From contig CAZYMF010000004.1 in assembly GCA_964648215.1 (NCBI GenBank), forward strand, positions 1 to 64,000: 64,000 nucleotides of DNA, read 5' to 3'. This document shows, piece by piece, positions 22,916 through 32,030 of the stretch. The notes under the pieces were generated by a model that had not been told where the DNA came from, did not search any database, and saw only the letters and a program-made list of their open reading frames with translations. The position numbers and the translations under genes are program-made. The stretch comes from CAZYMF01 sp964648215. Lineage in GTDB: Bacteria; Desulfobacterota; Binatia; HRBIN30; JACQVA1. Numbering within the stretch: the first letter of the stretch is position 1; each line of letters begins with the position of its first letter.

Positions 22916-24747
22916 AGAAATGCCTCCGCTTTCTCAGCCCCAGCGACCGCTGGCGCTGGGCGAGCTTGATCCCGCTGATCGTCGTGGCCGCCGCGATGGA
23001 GGCCGTCGGCGCCGCGGGCGTGTTCCTGCTCATCAAGCTCACCGCCGATCCGTCGCAGGTGTCCTCGGTGCCGGTCATCTCCGGTCTCTACGCGCGGCTG
23101 CCGTGGCACGGCGACAAGGCGATCATTCTCGAAGCCACGTTTCTGATCGCGTCGTACTACCTGCTGAAGAACGCCTCGCTGGCCCTGATCTCGGCGCGGC
23201 AGAACAGGGTCGTCGGCGAATCGGTGGCGCGGCTGGGGCGCGAGATGCTGAAGGGCTACCTCGCGGTGCCTTTCGCCTTCCACCTGCGGCGCAACTCCGC
23301 CGATCTGATCCGCAACGCAACCGACTCGGTCGACCGCGTGTTCCGGTTCGTCCTGGCATCGATCGTGGCCGGGTGCGCCGAGGCTCTGATCGTCCTCGGC
23401 ATCATCGTCGTGCTGCTGACGACGGCGCCTGGGCTGGCGCTCACCGCGGTGGTCATCCTGTTCGCGCTGCTGGCCGGTGTCATCCGCGGCACGCGACGGG
23501 TTCTGCTGCAATGGGGGCGCGAGGATCAGCGGTTGCGGGGAGCGGCGCTGCAGACCCTGCAGCAGGCGCTGGCGGGCGTGAAGGAGGTGAAGCTCCGCGG
23601 CTGCGAGCCCTTCTACTTCGAGCGTTTCTGGGCGCAGGAGGACGATCTGGCGCGGGCGCGCGCGCGCTACGACACGTTGTCGATGGCCTCGCGGCTGCTG
23701 ATCGAGGCGGTCTTCGTGTGTGGCCTGCTGCTGGTGATCACCCTGGTGACCCTGCGGGGGCGGGGCCCGGACCTCGTCCCGTTGCTCGGCCTCTACGCCT
23801 ACGCGGGTTTTCGCATCATTCCCTCGCTCAATCGGATTCTCATGTACGTCAGCAGCATTCGCTACGGCGCCGGCGCCGTCGAGCCGCTCTACGAGGACTG
23901 GCAGATGTTCCTTCGCCTGCCGCCGCCACCGGAGGCCGTCTCCGCGCGTGCCGTGACCTTCGCCGACCGGCTGGTTCTCGACGGCGTGTCGTATCAGTAC
24001 GAGGGGGCGTCGGCTGCCGCGCTGGAGAACGTCTCGCTGGCGATTCGACCCGGCGAATCGATCGGGATCGTCGGCCCGACGGGAGCCGGGAAGAGCACCC
24101 TGATCGACGTCGTGCTCGGGTTGCTGGTCCCCTCGCGGGGGCGGGTCACGGCCGACGGCGTGAACATCTTCGAGGCGCTGGCGGCGTGGCAACGGAAGAT
24201 CGGCTATGTCCCCCAAACGGTGCATCTGACCGATGATACCCTGCGCCGCAACATTGCCTTCGGCATCGAGGACGACGGGATCGACGACGACAAGATCCGG
24301 CGGGCGCTGCGCATGGCGCAGCTGGAGGATGTCGTCGGCTCTCTTGCCCTCGGGCTGGAGACCACGATCGGTGAGCGCGGCGTGCGCCTGTCCGGCGGCG
24401 AGCGCCAGCGGGTTGCGATCGCCCGCGCCCTCTACCTGCAGCCCGAGGTGCTGGTGTTCGACGAGGCGACGTCGGCATTGGATGCGCAAACCGAGCGCGA
24501 GCTGACGCAGGCGATCGAAGCGCTGCAGGGGCAGAAGACGCTGATCATCGTGGCGCACCGCCTGAGCACGGTGCGGCGCTGCGACCGGCTGGTCTTTCTG
24601 CGACAGGGTCGCGTGGCCGACGTCGGCTCGTTCGACGAGCTGCTCGGGCGCAACGCCGCCTTCCGCGCGATGGCGGCGCCGAGCGGCGACGAGGGAATCG
24701 CGGCGATGCCGCCGCCGCTCGGTGCCGGCCGCAAAGCGACCGGGTAG
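22900..24747 (+). CDS. PglK/MsbA-like ABC half-transporter, candidate lipid-linked oligosaccharide flippase
   Basis: 615 residues. Six membrane segments occupy about residues 15-330, followed by a nucleotide-binding domain with Walker [10 protein letters not shown] (392-400), signature LSGGERQR (497-504) and Walker [13 protein letters not shown] (D521, E522). An HRLST H-loop follows near 550. The architecture and length are those of PglK, which flips undecaprenyl-PP-heptasaccharide in Campylobacter, and of MsbA. The start is the GTG at 22900, which has GAGGGGAG just upstream and lies inside the ALG2-like gene. This coupling argues that the cargo is the ALG2 product. Confidence 0.9.
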   Translation: MLGSLKKCLRFLSPSDRWRWASLIPLIVVAAAMEAVGAAGVFLLIKLTADPSQVSSVPVISGLYARLPWHGDKAIILEATFLIASYYLLKNASLALISARQNRVVGESVARLGREMLKGYLAVPFAFHLRRNSADLIRNATDSVDRVFRFVLASIVAGCAEALIVLGIIVVLLTTAPGLALTAVVILFALLAGVIRGTRRVLLQWGREDQRLRGAALQTLQQALAGVKEVKLRGCEPFYFERFWAQEDDLARARARYDTLSMASRLLIEAVFVCGLLLVITLVTLRGRGPDLVPLLGLYAYAGFRIIPSLNRILMYVSSIRYGAGAVEPLYEDWQMFLRLPPPPEAVSARAVTFADRLVLDGVSYQYEGASAAALENVSLAIRPGESIGIVGPTGAGKSTLIDVVLGLLVPSRGRVTADGVNIFEALAAWQRKIGYVPQTVHLTDDTLRRNIAFGIEDDGIDDDKIRRALRMAQLEDVVGSLALGLETTIGERGVRLSGGERQRVAIARALYLQPEVLVFDEATSALDAQTERELTQAIEALQGQKTLIIVAHRLSTVRRCDRLVFLRQGRVADVGSFDELLGRNAAFRAMAAPSGDEGIAAMPPPLGAGRKATG

Positions 24748-24760
24748 AGCGCTTCGCCGT

Positions 24761-25300
24761 TCAGCCAGCGCCGGCCGCCGCCTGCTTCGGCGGCTGGTGC
24801 ACGATCACCTGCTTCGGCGTCTCGAGCGGCGGGTGCGGGTCGGCGAGCAGGCGCTTGGCCTCCTCGCGATCCTTCGCGCCCAGGGCGTGGGTGGTCGTGC
24901 AGTACTCGATCAGGATGCCGTTGGGGTCGACGGTGTAGATCGAGGTGCAGAAGCCGTGGTCGATCTCGGTGACGGCCAGGCCGTGACCGAGCCAGCGCTG
25001 CTTGTGCGCCTCGATGTCGTCGAGGTCCGTGGCGCGGAAGGCGAGGTGGTTGATCCAGATGGGGAGGCCGATGCCGGTGGAGATCGCCGGCGACCACGGC
25101 GCGGTGATGCTGTCGTCGTGCAGATCCCAGAAGGCGATGTAGGTGTCCGGGCTGATCTCGTAGAATACGTGCTTGGCCCAGCCGCCACCTTCGGTGGGTC
25201 CGACGACGACCTTGACCAGATCGAACCCCATGACCTCGGTGTAGAAGCGATGCGTGGCGTCGATGTCGCGCGTGGCGAACGCGGTATGATGAAAGCCCAT
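24761..25300 (-). CDS. VOC-superfamily (glyoxalase/dioxygenase fold) protein
   Basis: 179 residues. Two beta-alpha-beta-beta-beta halves are recognisable, beginning MGFHHTAFATRDIDATHRFYTEVMGF and INHLAFRATDLDDIEAHKQ. Candidate metal ligands are His near residue 5, His near 79 and Glu in ILIEYC. This is the layout of extradiol dioxygenase/glyoxalase-type enzymes, including fosfomycin-resistance relatives. The reaction is unknown. AGGAGG precedes the ATG at 25300. It is convergent with the flippase gene (13-base gap) and so probably not part of the glycan operon. Confidence 0.85.
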   Translation of the reverse strand: MGFHHTAFATRDIDATHRFYTEVMGFDLVKVVVGPTEGGGWAKHVFYEISPDTYIAFWDLHDDSITAPWSPAISTGIGLPIWINHLAFRATDLDDIEAHKQRWLGHGLAVTEIDHGFCTSIYTVDPNGILIEYCTTTHALGAKDREEAKRLLADPHPPLETPKQVIVHQPPKQAAAGAG

Positions 25301-25435
25301 GACTCCTCCTGAACGGTGCCCCCAGCTTGGCAAAGTTCGGCCGCGGACACAACGCTCGTGCCGGCTCGCTCCGTCGCGGGCCCCGGGGTGCCGCCCTTGT
25401 TGCGCCGGGCGCCTTGTCGTACACGCTGAGCGCAG

Positions 25436-26977
25436 ATGAGCAAGCTCGTCTCCAATCTCGGCGATGCTCTCCGTCGCTGGGCCGAATCGTACGGGGAGCA
25501 GCCGGCCGTCGTCGGCGAGCGCGATTCGCTCGGCTTCGTCGCCCTCGATGCGGCGGCCGATCGCTGGGCCGCCGCGTGGACCACCGCGGGCTACGGTCCC
25601 GGCTCGCGCCTCGGGCTGCTGGCCGGCAACGGGCCCGAGTGGCTGGCGGCGGCGTTCGGCGTCTGGCGCGCCGGGGCGACGCTGGTGCCGCTGTCCACCT
25701 TCGTCACCGCGCGCGAGCTCGGCGAGATCCTCGAGCACGCCGATATCGACGCGCTGGTCGTGCAGCCGCAGCTACGCTCGCACGATTACCTCGAGATGCT
25801 GGGCGGCCTGCCGTCGCTGCCGCGCTTGCGCGAGGTCGTGGTGCTGGGACAGGCGGCCCAGCCACCTCGCCGCAGCGCCGCCGCATTCCTCGGTGCCGCG
25901 CGTCCCTCGGCCGAGGTCTTGCCGGTGGCGCCCGAGTCGATCGCCTGCATGTTGTATACGTCGGGCACGACCGGACGCGCGAAAGGCGTGATGCTCAGCC
26001 ACCGCGCGATTCTGGCGACCATGGCCCCGACGGCCGCGCGCACCGGACTGGACCGGGGCGACTCCCTGCTGTCCACGTTGCCCCTGTTCTGGGTGGCCGG
26101 GCTGGTGATCCGAGCGCTGCCGACGCTGGCCACCGGCTGCGCGCTGATTCTTCTCGAGACGTTCACCGCCGACGGCCTGGTGGCGGCGCTGCGGCGGCAT
26201 CGGCCGACGGCGCTGCACCTGCGTCCGCCGCAGGTGGGGCAGCTGCTGGCGCACCCCGACTTCTCCCCGGCGTTGCTCGATCGCGTGCGCAAGGGTGGTG
26301 GTCGCGTCGAGTGGTTCGGCGGCGCGCTCCACCCGGGCGCGCGCTTCATCACCGGTTACGGCATGACCGAGATGGCCGGCTACGTTACCGCGCTCGACTG
26401 GCGCGACTCGGCCGAGGCCCGTCGCGCTCAGGTCGGCGCGGCACTGCCCGGAGTCGAGATCCGCATCGTGGCCGGCGAGGGCCGTCCCTGCCCGGTGGGC
26501 GAGGTGGGGGAGGTCCGCGCGCGCGGCCCCGGAATGTTCAGCGGCTACTACAAGCGGCCGCCGGGCACCGGGATCGACGCCGACGGCTGCTTCCGGACCG
26601 GCGACCTGGGCCGCATCGACGAAGCGGGGACGTTCCACTTCGTCGGTCGCGGCAAGGACCTCCTGCGGGTCAAGGGCATCAACGTGTCGCCGTTGGAGGT
26701 GGAGACGATTCTCGCCGCCCATCCGGCGGTCGATGGCGTCTATGTCGTCGGCCTGCCTCCCGACGGGCTCGAGCAGACATTGGTGGCGCTCGTCGTGGCC
26801 AAGGCCGGCGCCGCCGGCGCCCTGGAAGGAGAGCTGCGCGCCCTGGCGCACGAGCAGCTCTCCCACTACAAGCGCCCCGAGCGCTACGTCTTCCTCGAGC
26901 GCGACGAGGTTCCCCTCGGCGGTACCTCCAAGCCGCAGCGCGCCGCGCTGGCGGCGCTGGCGGCGCGTGCCGGCTAG
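25436..26977 (+). CDS. Class I adenylate-forming enzyme (acyl-CoA synthetase-like)
   Basis: 513 residues. The AMP-binding P-loop is MLYTSGTTGRAKGV (about 173-186), with YGMTEMAGYV (A5 motif, near 308), TGDLGRID (A7) and GRGKDLLRVKGINVSPLEVE (A8). The C-terminal Lys is in GGTSKPQR. The enzyme activates a carboxylate as acyl-AMP, probably to the CoA thioester. Residues near the acyl pocket do not identify a substrate. It is divergent from the VOC gene and 92 bases ahead of the epimerase gene. Confidence 0.9.
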   Translation: MSKLVSNLGDALRRWAESYGEQPAVVGERDSLGFVALDAAADRWAAAWTTAGYGPGSRLGLLAGNGPEWLAAAFGVWRAGATLVPLSTFVTARELGEILEHADIDALVVQPQLRSHDYLEMLGGLPSLPRLREVVVLGQAAQPPRRSAAAFLGAARPSAEVLPVAPESIACMLYTSGTTGRAKGVMLSHRAILATMAPTAARTGLDRGDSLLSTLPLFWVAGLVIRALPTLATGCALILLETFTADGLVAALRRHRPTALHLRPPQVGQLLAHPDFSPALLDRVRKGGGRVEWFGGALHPGARFITGYGMTEMAGYVTALDWRDSAEARRAQVGAALPGVEIRIVAGEGRPCPVGEVGEVRARGPGMFSGYYKRPPGTGIDADGCFRTGDLGRIDEAGTFHFVGRGKDLLRVKGINVSPLEVETILAAHPAVDGVYVVGLPPDGLEQTLVALVVAKAGAAGALEGELRALAHEQLSHYKRPERYVFLERDEVPLGGTSKPQRAALAALAARAG

Positions 26978-27069
26978 CGGGGCGCGGCACGCGCCTCCGA
27001 ACCCGTTGGACCGCAGGCCTCCGATCGCTTATGAACCGCTGAAGCACGCTGGGTGACGAAGGAGAGGGA

Positions 27070-28041
27070 TTGAAGACGTATCTGATCACCGGCGGCGCGG
27101 GCTTCATCGGCAGCCACCTCGCCGAGGCGCTGCTCGCCGCCGGAAATCGCGTGCTGGTGATCGACGACCTGTCGACCGGGAGCCTCGACAACGTCGCTTC
27201 GGTGCGGCAGCACCCGCGTTTCGAGATCGCCGTCGACACCATCTTCAACCGCGAGCTGGTCGCCGATCTCGTGGCCCGGGCCGACGCCGTTTTTCACCTC
27301 GCCGCCGCCGTCGGCGTGCGCCTGATCGTCGAGAGCCCGGTGCGCACCATCGAGACCAACGTCGCCGGCACCGAGCTGATCCTCGCCGCCGCCGCCAGGT
27401 CGCGCACCCGGGTGCTGATTGCCTCCTCCTCCGAGGTCTACGGCAAGGCGAACAAGGTGCCCTTCTGCGAGGACGACGACCTGGTGCTCGGCAACACCCG
27501 CACCGGGCGCTGGTCGTACGCCTGCAGCAAGGCCCTCGACGAGTTTCTCGCCCTCGCCTACTGCCGCGAGAAGCAGCTGCCGGCCATCGTCGTGCGGCTG
27601 TTCAACACCACCGGCCCGCGGCAGACGGGACGCTACGGCATGGTGCTGCCGACCTTCGCCCGCCAGGCCCTGTCGGGGAGCCCGCTCACCGTCTTCGGCG
27701 ACGGTAAGCAGAGCCGCTGCTTCTGCGACGTGCGCGACGTCGTCGCCGCCCTGACGGCGGTGATGGAGCACCCCGACGCGCCCGGTCGCGTGTTCAACAT
27801 CGGCAGCCGGGAAGAGGTCTCCATCGAGGAGCTGGCGGTGCGCGTGAAGGCGCTGGCCGGCAGCCGGTCCGCGATCGTTCACGTTCCGTACGAGCAGGCG
27901 TGGGACGAGCAGTTCGAGGACATGCGCCGGCGGGTCCCGGATCTTCGCCGCATCCGCGAGCTGATCGGGTTCGAGCCGAGAACCACGCTCGAAGAGCTGA
28001 TCCGGCGCGTCCTCGAGCACGAGCGCGTTGCCGGGGGATGA
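27070..28041 (+). CDS. NAD-dependent nucleotide-sugar epimerase/dehydratase (extended SDR)
   Basis: 323 residues. The NAD site is ITGGAGFIGSH at the N-terminus and the catalytic residues are SSSEVYG (Ser) and YACSK (Tyr-x-x-x-Lys, about 150-154); RLFNTTGPRQTGRYGMVLP follows. The pattern fits UDP-glucose/GlcNAc 4-epimerases and UDP-glucuronate decarboxylases. It probably supplies an activated sugar to one of the glycan clusters. The TTG start at 27070 is supported by AGGAGAGGGA just upstream. The stop overlaps the next gene as ATGA. Confidence 0.88.
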   Translation: MKTYLITGGAGFIGSHLAEALLAAGNRVLVIDDLSTGSLDNVASVRQHPRFEIAVDTIFNRELVADLVARADAVFHLAAAVGVRLIVESPVRTIETNVAGTELILAAAARSRTRVLIASSSEVYGKANKVPFCEDDDLVLGNTRTGRWSYACSKALDEFLALAYCREKQLPAIVVRLFNTTGPRQTGRYGMVLPTFARQALSGSPLTVFGDGKQSRCFCDVRDVVAALTAVMEHPDAPGRVFNIGSREEVSIEELAVRVKALAGSRSAIVHVPYEQAWDEQFEDMRRRVPDLRRIRELIGFEPRTTLEELIRRVLEHERVAGG

Positions 28042-29594
28042 GCGTGGCGACCAAGATCCTGTTCGTCGCCCTCGACGCCGCCGATCGCGATCACATCCTG
28101 CGGTGGGCGGAAGAGGGTCGGCTGCCGACCTTGCGCCGCCTGCTCGACGGCGGCGCGTCGGCGACCACGTTGGCGCCCCTCGGCATGCACGCCGCTTCGG
28201 TGTGGCACTCCTTTGTCACCGCGGTCACACCGGGAAAGCACGGGCGTCACGGCGATCGTCAGGTTCGCCCCGGCACCTACGAGATGTACCGCTTCCAGCC
28301 TACGGACACGAAGCGGGAGTCGTTCTGGCACACGCTGAGCCGTGCCGGCCGCCGCGTGGCGGTGATCGACGCGCCGTATGTTCCCCTGTTGCGCGGCATC
28401 AACGGCATGCACGTGCTGGACTGGACGACGCACGCAAAGGACACGGGCTTTTGCACCGAGCCGCCCGCGCTCGCAGGCGAGATACGGGCGCGCTTCGGGG
28501 ACGATCCGATCGGCTTGTGCGATCACCGGCACCTGCAGACGGGCGCCGAGATCGCCGCGTTTCGCGACGGGCTGACGGCCAAGGTGAGGCTCAAGCTCGA
28601 TCTGTCGCGGCACTTCCTCGCGCGCGGCGAGTGGGACCTGTTTCTCACCGCCTTCGGCGAGAGCCACTGTGCCGGTCACCAGTGCTGGCACCTCAACGAT
28701 CCACGCCATCCGCGGTTCGATGCCGCCGTGGCGCGCGTTGCCGGCAACCCGATGCTCGACGTGTACCGCGCCCTCGACGATGCCATCGGCGCGCTTGTCC
28801 GCGACGCCGGACCGGAGGCGACCGTGTGCGTGCTCGCCACGCACGGCATGGGCCCCTTCTACAACGGCGCGCACCTGCTCGGGGAGATCCTCGTCCGCCT
28901 CGGCCACGCGCCGCCGCCCCGGGCGCCGTCGCGCACCTGGGCGCTGCTGCGCCGGGGCTGGCGGCTGCTGCCGCTGCGCTTGCGGACGCGGCTGACGCCG
29001 CTGCACAAGGCCGCGGTGGATCGGGTGTGGCCGAAGCTCGATCGGAGAGCCGATTGCTTCGACATGCCCAACGGCGAAGTCTACGGGGCGATTCGTATCA
29101 ACCTGGCGGGACGCGAGCCGGCCGGGCGTATCCGTCCCGGCGCCGACTACGAGGCGTTCTGCGAGCAGCTCAGTGCCGACCTCCGTGCCCTGATCAACGA
29201 CGACACCGGCCAGCCGGCCGTCCGCCGGGTGCTGCGCACCGCCGAGCTCTATCCGGGCCCCTGTCTCGACGACCTGCCCGACCTGCTCGTGGAATGGAGC
29301 TCGGACGCGCCCCTGACCACGGTGTCGTCGGCGAAGGTCGGCACCATCCAGCGTCCCTTCGACGGGACGCGCACCGGCCATCACAAGCGCGAGGGGCTGT
29401 TCCTCGTCTGCGGCCCGGGCATCCGACCCGGCCGCGCGCCGGCGCCCGTCTCCATCATGGACGTCGGGCCGACGGTGGCGGCGCTGCTCGGCTGCACCCT
29501 GCCCGACGTCGACGGAAAGCCCGTCATCGCCTGTCTGCCGGAGGACGGTGTGGCTCGAGCAGACGGGCCAGGAGCCGTTCGGTCGCACGCGTGA
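28038..29594 (+). CDS. Alkaline-phosphatase-superfamily phosphodiesterase (nucleotide pyrophosphatase-like)
   Basis: 518 residues of the type I phosphodiesterase/nucleotide pyrophosphatase group. The N-terminal FVALDAADRDHI carries the first metal Asp. The nucleophile region is near LGMHAASVWHSFVTAVTPGKHG, with Ser or Thr as nucleophile. Later metal ligands are likely in GESHCAGHQCWH, LATHGMGP and RTGHHKREGLF. There is no signal peptide, so it probably acts in the cytoplasm. Translational coupling to the epimerase (ATGA) points to a nucleotide-sugar or lipid-glycan substrate. It overlaps the convergent GT4 gene by 71 bases. Confidence 0.8.
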   Translation: MSVATKILFVALDAADRDHILRWAEEGRLPTLRRLLDGGASATTLAPLGMHAASVWHSFVTAVTPGKHGRHGDRQVRPGTYEMYRFQPTDTKRESFWHTLSRAGRRVAVIDAPYVPLLRGINGMHVLDWTTHAKDTGFCTEPPALAGEIRARFGDDPIGLCDHRHLQTGAEIAAFRDGLTAKVRLKLDLSRHFLARGEWDLFLTAFGESHCAGHQCWHLNDPRHPRFDAAVARVAGNPMLDVYRALDDAIGALVRDAGPEATVCVLATHGMGPFYNGAHLLGEILVRLGHAPPPRAPSRTWALLRRGWRLLPLRLRTRLTPLHKAAVDRVWPKLDRRADCFDMPNGEVYGAIRINLAGREPAGRIRPGADYEAFCEQLSADLRALINDDTGQPAVRRVLRTAELYPGPCLDDLPDLLVEWSSDAPLTTVSSAKVGTIQRPFDGTRTGHHKREGLFLVCGPGIRPGRAPAPVSIMDVGPTVAALLGCTLPDVDGKPVIACLPEDGVARADGPGAVRSHA

Positions 29595-30687
29595 TCTTCG
29601 TTGCGTCGAACCGCTGGCGGACCTCGCGGCGCGCGGCCTCGGCCAGTTGCCGGCGGAGCTGGGGTTCGCTCGCCAGGCGGCGCAGCGCCGCGGCCAGCGC
29701 GACGACGTCCCCGGGTGGAACCAGCAGACCGGTTTGCCCGTCCGTGATCACCTCGGCGGCGGCGCCGCCGGCATAGGCGGCGGTTGGGACACCCGCCGCC
29801 GCGGCCTCGATAAGGACGCGGCCGAAGGCCTCGTTGCTGCTCGCGTGCGCGACGATGTCGAGGGCGGCGAGGGTGGAGGGCATGTCTTCCTGGTGGCCGG
29901 CGAAGACGACGCGGCCGGCGAGGTTGCGCGAGCGCACCGCATTTTTGATCTCGCGCTCGTAGGTGGCCGCGTCGTGGAAGATGTCGCCGCCGATGAGGGC
30001 GAAGTAGACGCCGTCGAGATCGCGCAGCAGCTCGGCCGCGGCGATGACGTCGCGCTGACCCTTCCACGGCTGCAGGCGGGCGACGTGCCCGATGAGGATG
30101 GCGTCGGGCGGCACTCCCCACGCGCGGCGAAGGCGCGCCGCCTCTTCGCCGCGATCCGCGGCGAAGTCGTCGGCGCGCACGCCATTGTAGACCACCTCTA
30201 CCTTTTCGGCGCACGGCAGCGGCGCCGCGGCCGCCTGCGAGACGGCGATCGCCAGTCGGCAGCGGCGACAGATCCAGCGCACATAGGCGCTCGCCGGCAG
30301 GATGTCGTGCACATGCCAGACAAGAGGGCGCCCAGTCAGCAGCGCCGCCGCGCCGGCGTACGCGCTGGCGCGCAGGCTGTTGGCGTGGACCAGGGCGCAG
30401 CCTTCGCGGTGGATGAGGCGGGTCAGCGTGGCGGCGCCGCGGGCAAGCAGCCACGGTGCCGCGGGGCGGTGGCGCAGACGCGGCAGCGGCACCTCGTGCA
30501 CCGCCACGCCGAGAGAGCGCGCCGCCTCGGCGAGCGTGCCCGGCTGCGTCGCCAGGTGAGGCGCGAATCGGCTGCGGTCGATCTGCTCGAGCAACAGGAG
30601 CAGGGCGTTCTGCGCTCCACCGCGGGCCTGGGCGTGGTCCACGAAGAGCAGCGGCGTCGGGGAGGTGCGGTGGGTTGCGGTGGCCAT
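29524..30687 (-). CDS. GT4 family glycosyltransferase
   Basis: About 387 residues of GT-B fold. The N-terminal domain opens LLFVDHAQARGGAQNALL (acceptor-side Gly-rich loop). The C-terminal donor domain has IGHVARLQPWKGQRDVI and the EX7E site in SSNEAFGRVLIEAAAAGVP. GT4 enzymes retain anomeric configuration and use nucleotide sugars in the cytoplasm. It starts at an ATG (30687) or an in-frame GTG (30696) and is divergent from the next GT4 gene. It probably belongs to the second glycan cluster. Confidence 0.88.
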   Translation of the reverse strand: MATATHRTSPTPLLFVDHAQARGGAQNALLLLLEQIDRSRFAPHLATQPGTLAEAARSLGVAVHEVPLPRLRHRPAAPWLLARGAATLTRLIHREGCALVHANSLRASAYAGAAALLTGRPLVWHVHDILPASAYVRWICRRCRLAIAVSQAAAAPLPCAEKVEVVYNGVRADDFAADRGEEAARLRRAWGVPPDAILIGHVARLQPWKGQRDVIAAAELLRDLDGVYFALIGGDIFHDAATYEREIKNAVRSRNLAGRVVFAGHQEDMPSTLAALDIVAHASSNEAFGRVLIEAAAAGVPTAAYAGGAAAEVITDGQTGLLVPPGDVVALAAALRRLASEPQLRRQLAEAARREVRQRFDATKITRATERLLARLLEPHRPPADRR

Positions 30688-30767
30688 CTCGTCCACGCAC
30701 CGTTACCACGCGCCGCTCGGCAAGACACGTTCGGGCCGCGCGGATCTGTGCTAAGGGGAGCGCGCCG

Positions 30768-31874
30768 ATGACGCCCTCGCTCAGTGTGGTGCACGTCTAC
30801 AAGAGCTTCCCTCCGGTGCGCGGCGGCATCGAAGGCCACGTCGATCTGCTCACGCGGCTGCTGGCGCGACAGGGCCTGCGGCCCGAGGTTCTGTGCGCGT
30901 CCGCTCCCGGCGCGCCGGCGGACGAGGTGCGGGACGGCGTAAGGATTCACCGCTGTACGCCGTTGCTGACGCTCGCCTCGACACCGTTGCCGCCGGCGTT
31001 GCCGTGGCGGTTGCGCCGCAGCCCGGCGGAGATCGTGCACCTGCACTATCCGTGGCCGCCGGCCGAGCTCGCCTATCTGCTCGGCGGTCGCGGCCGCCCC
31101 CTGGTGGTAACGCTGCACTGCGAGGTGATTCGCTATCCCGGTCTGGCAAGGGCCCTGCGGCCGCTCACCCGACGCGTGCTGCGCGCGGCACGACGCATCG
31201 TCGTATCGAGCCCGGCGCTGGCCGGAACCCCGTTGCTCGCGAAGCATGCCGGGCGCGTCCGGGTGATTCCGTTCGGCGTCGACGTCGAGCGCTTCCGGCC
31301 CGCTCCCACGGCGGCCGATCCGATCCCGCATGTTCCCCGTCCGCGCATCCTGTTCGTCGGCCGGCTGCGCCACTACAAGGGGCTGCCCGTGCTCGCGGCG
31401 GCGCTCGGGCGCCTGCCGCGAGCCCACCTGGTCGTCGTCGGCGACGGCCCGGAGCGTGCCGCGCTGGAACGAGCCCTGGAGGTGCACGGCTGTCGCGAGC
31501 GAGCGCACCTGCTCGGCGAGGTCGCCGACGACCTGTTGCTGCGGCTGTTGCAGAGCGTCGACGCAGCGGCTCTGCCTTCGATCTCGCGTGCCGAAGCCTT
31601 CGGCCTGTCGATCGCCGAGGCGCAGGCGTGCGGCGTGCCGGCGGTGACGACCGACGTCGGCACCGGGACGACGGAGACCGTGCGCGACGGCGTGTCGGGC
31701 CGCGTCGTGCCGCCGGGAGACGTCGATGCCCTGGCGCAGGCACTGGCCTGGTGCCTCGACCCGGAGCACGCGAGCGCTCGGCGAGCGGCGGCGCGGGCGC
31801 ACGCCGAGGATCGTCTCGGCTCCGGCCGGATGACGGCGGCGATCGCGGAGCTCTACGACGAGGTGATGCGGTAG
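30768..31874 (+). CDS. GT4 family glycosyltransferase
   Basis: 368 residues. The N-terminus is VVHVYKSFPPVRGGIEGHV, typical of GT4 enzymes of the PimA/rhamnosyl type. The donor domain shows ILFVGRLRHYKGLPVL and the EX7E motif EAFGLSIAEAQACGVP. AAGGGGAG precedes the ATG at 30768 by about 8 bases, and the domain starts at once, so the longer upstream frame is rejected. The last residues overlap a possible gene remnant on the other strand. Confidence 0.88.
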   Translation: MTPSLSVVHVYKSFPPVRGGIEGHVDLLTRLLARQGLRPEVLCASAPGAPADEVRDGVRIHRCTPLLTLASTPLPPALPWRLRRSPAEIVHLHYPWPPAELAYLLGGRGRPLVVTLHCEVIRYPGLARALRPLTRRVLRAARRIVVSSPALAGTPLLAKHAGRVRVIPFGVDVERFRPAPTAADPIPHVPRPRILFVGRLRHYKGLPVLAAALGRLPRAHLVVVGDGPERAALERALEVHGCRERAHLLGEVADDLLLRLLQSVDAAALPSISRAEAFGLSIAEAQACGVPAVTTDVGTGTTETVRDGVSGRVVPPGDVDALAQALAWCLDPEHASARRAAARAHAEDRLGSGRMTAAIAELYDEVMR

Positions 31875-32014
31875 CCAGGAGCACGCCGAGCATCCGCTGG
31901 CGTTCGAGGCAGCGGGACCAAGCGATAGATCGGCCCGCGGCGCTCGAGACGGAAATGCCGGCGAATGCCGTCGACGTCGTAGCAGCTCCATTTCCCCTGA
32001 CGCGACGAATCGCC
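31853..32014 (-). pseudogene. Possible gene remnant (about 53 codons)
   Basis: On the minus strand an open stretch ends with TAG at 31855-31853 and reads like a real protein tail: GKWSCYDVDGIRR, then HFRLERRGPIYRLVP. No start, partner domain or upstream continuation is visible. The peptide style recalls the periplasmic ends of GT39-like membrane proteins. It fills the 156-base gap between two GT4 genes. It may be a relic or chance. Confidence 0.3.
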
Positions 32015-32030
32015 TAGAACCCGCGCACCG

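Noticed and set aside
12848..24747. Recent transfer of ALG genes from a eukaryote
   Set aside because: GC content and codon style match the neighbouring bacterial genes, there are no introns, and the operon structure is bacterial. Ancient shared origin or old transfer cannot be decided here.
24761..26977. VOC protein and acyl-CoA ligase as members of the N-glycan pathway
   Set aside because: The VOC gene is convergent with the operon and the ligase has its own divergent spacer. Neither family has a known N-glycan role.
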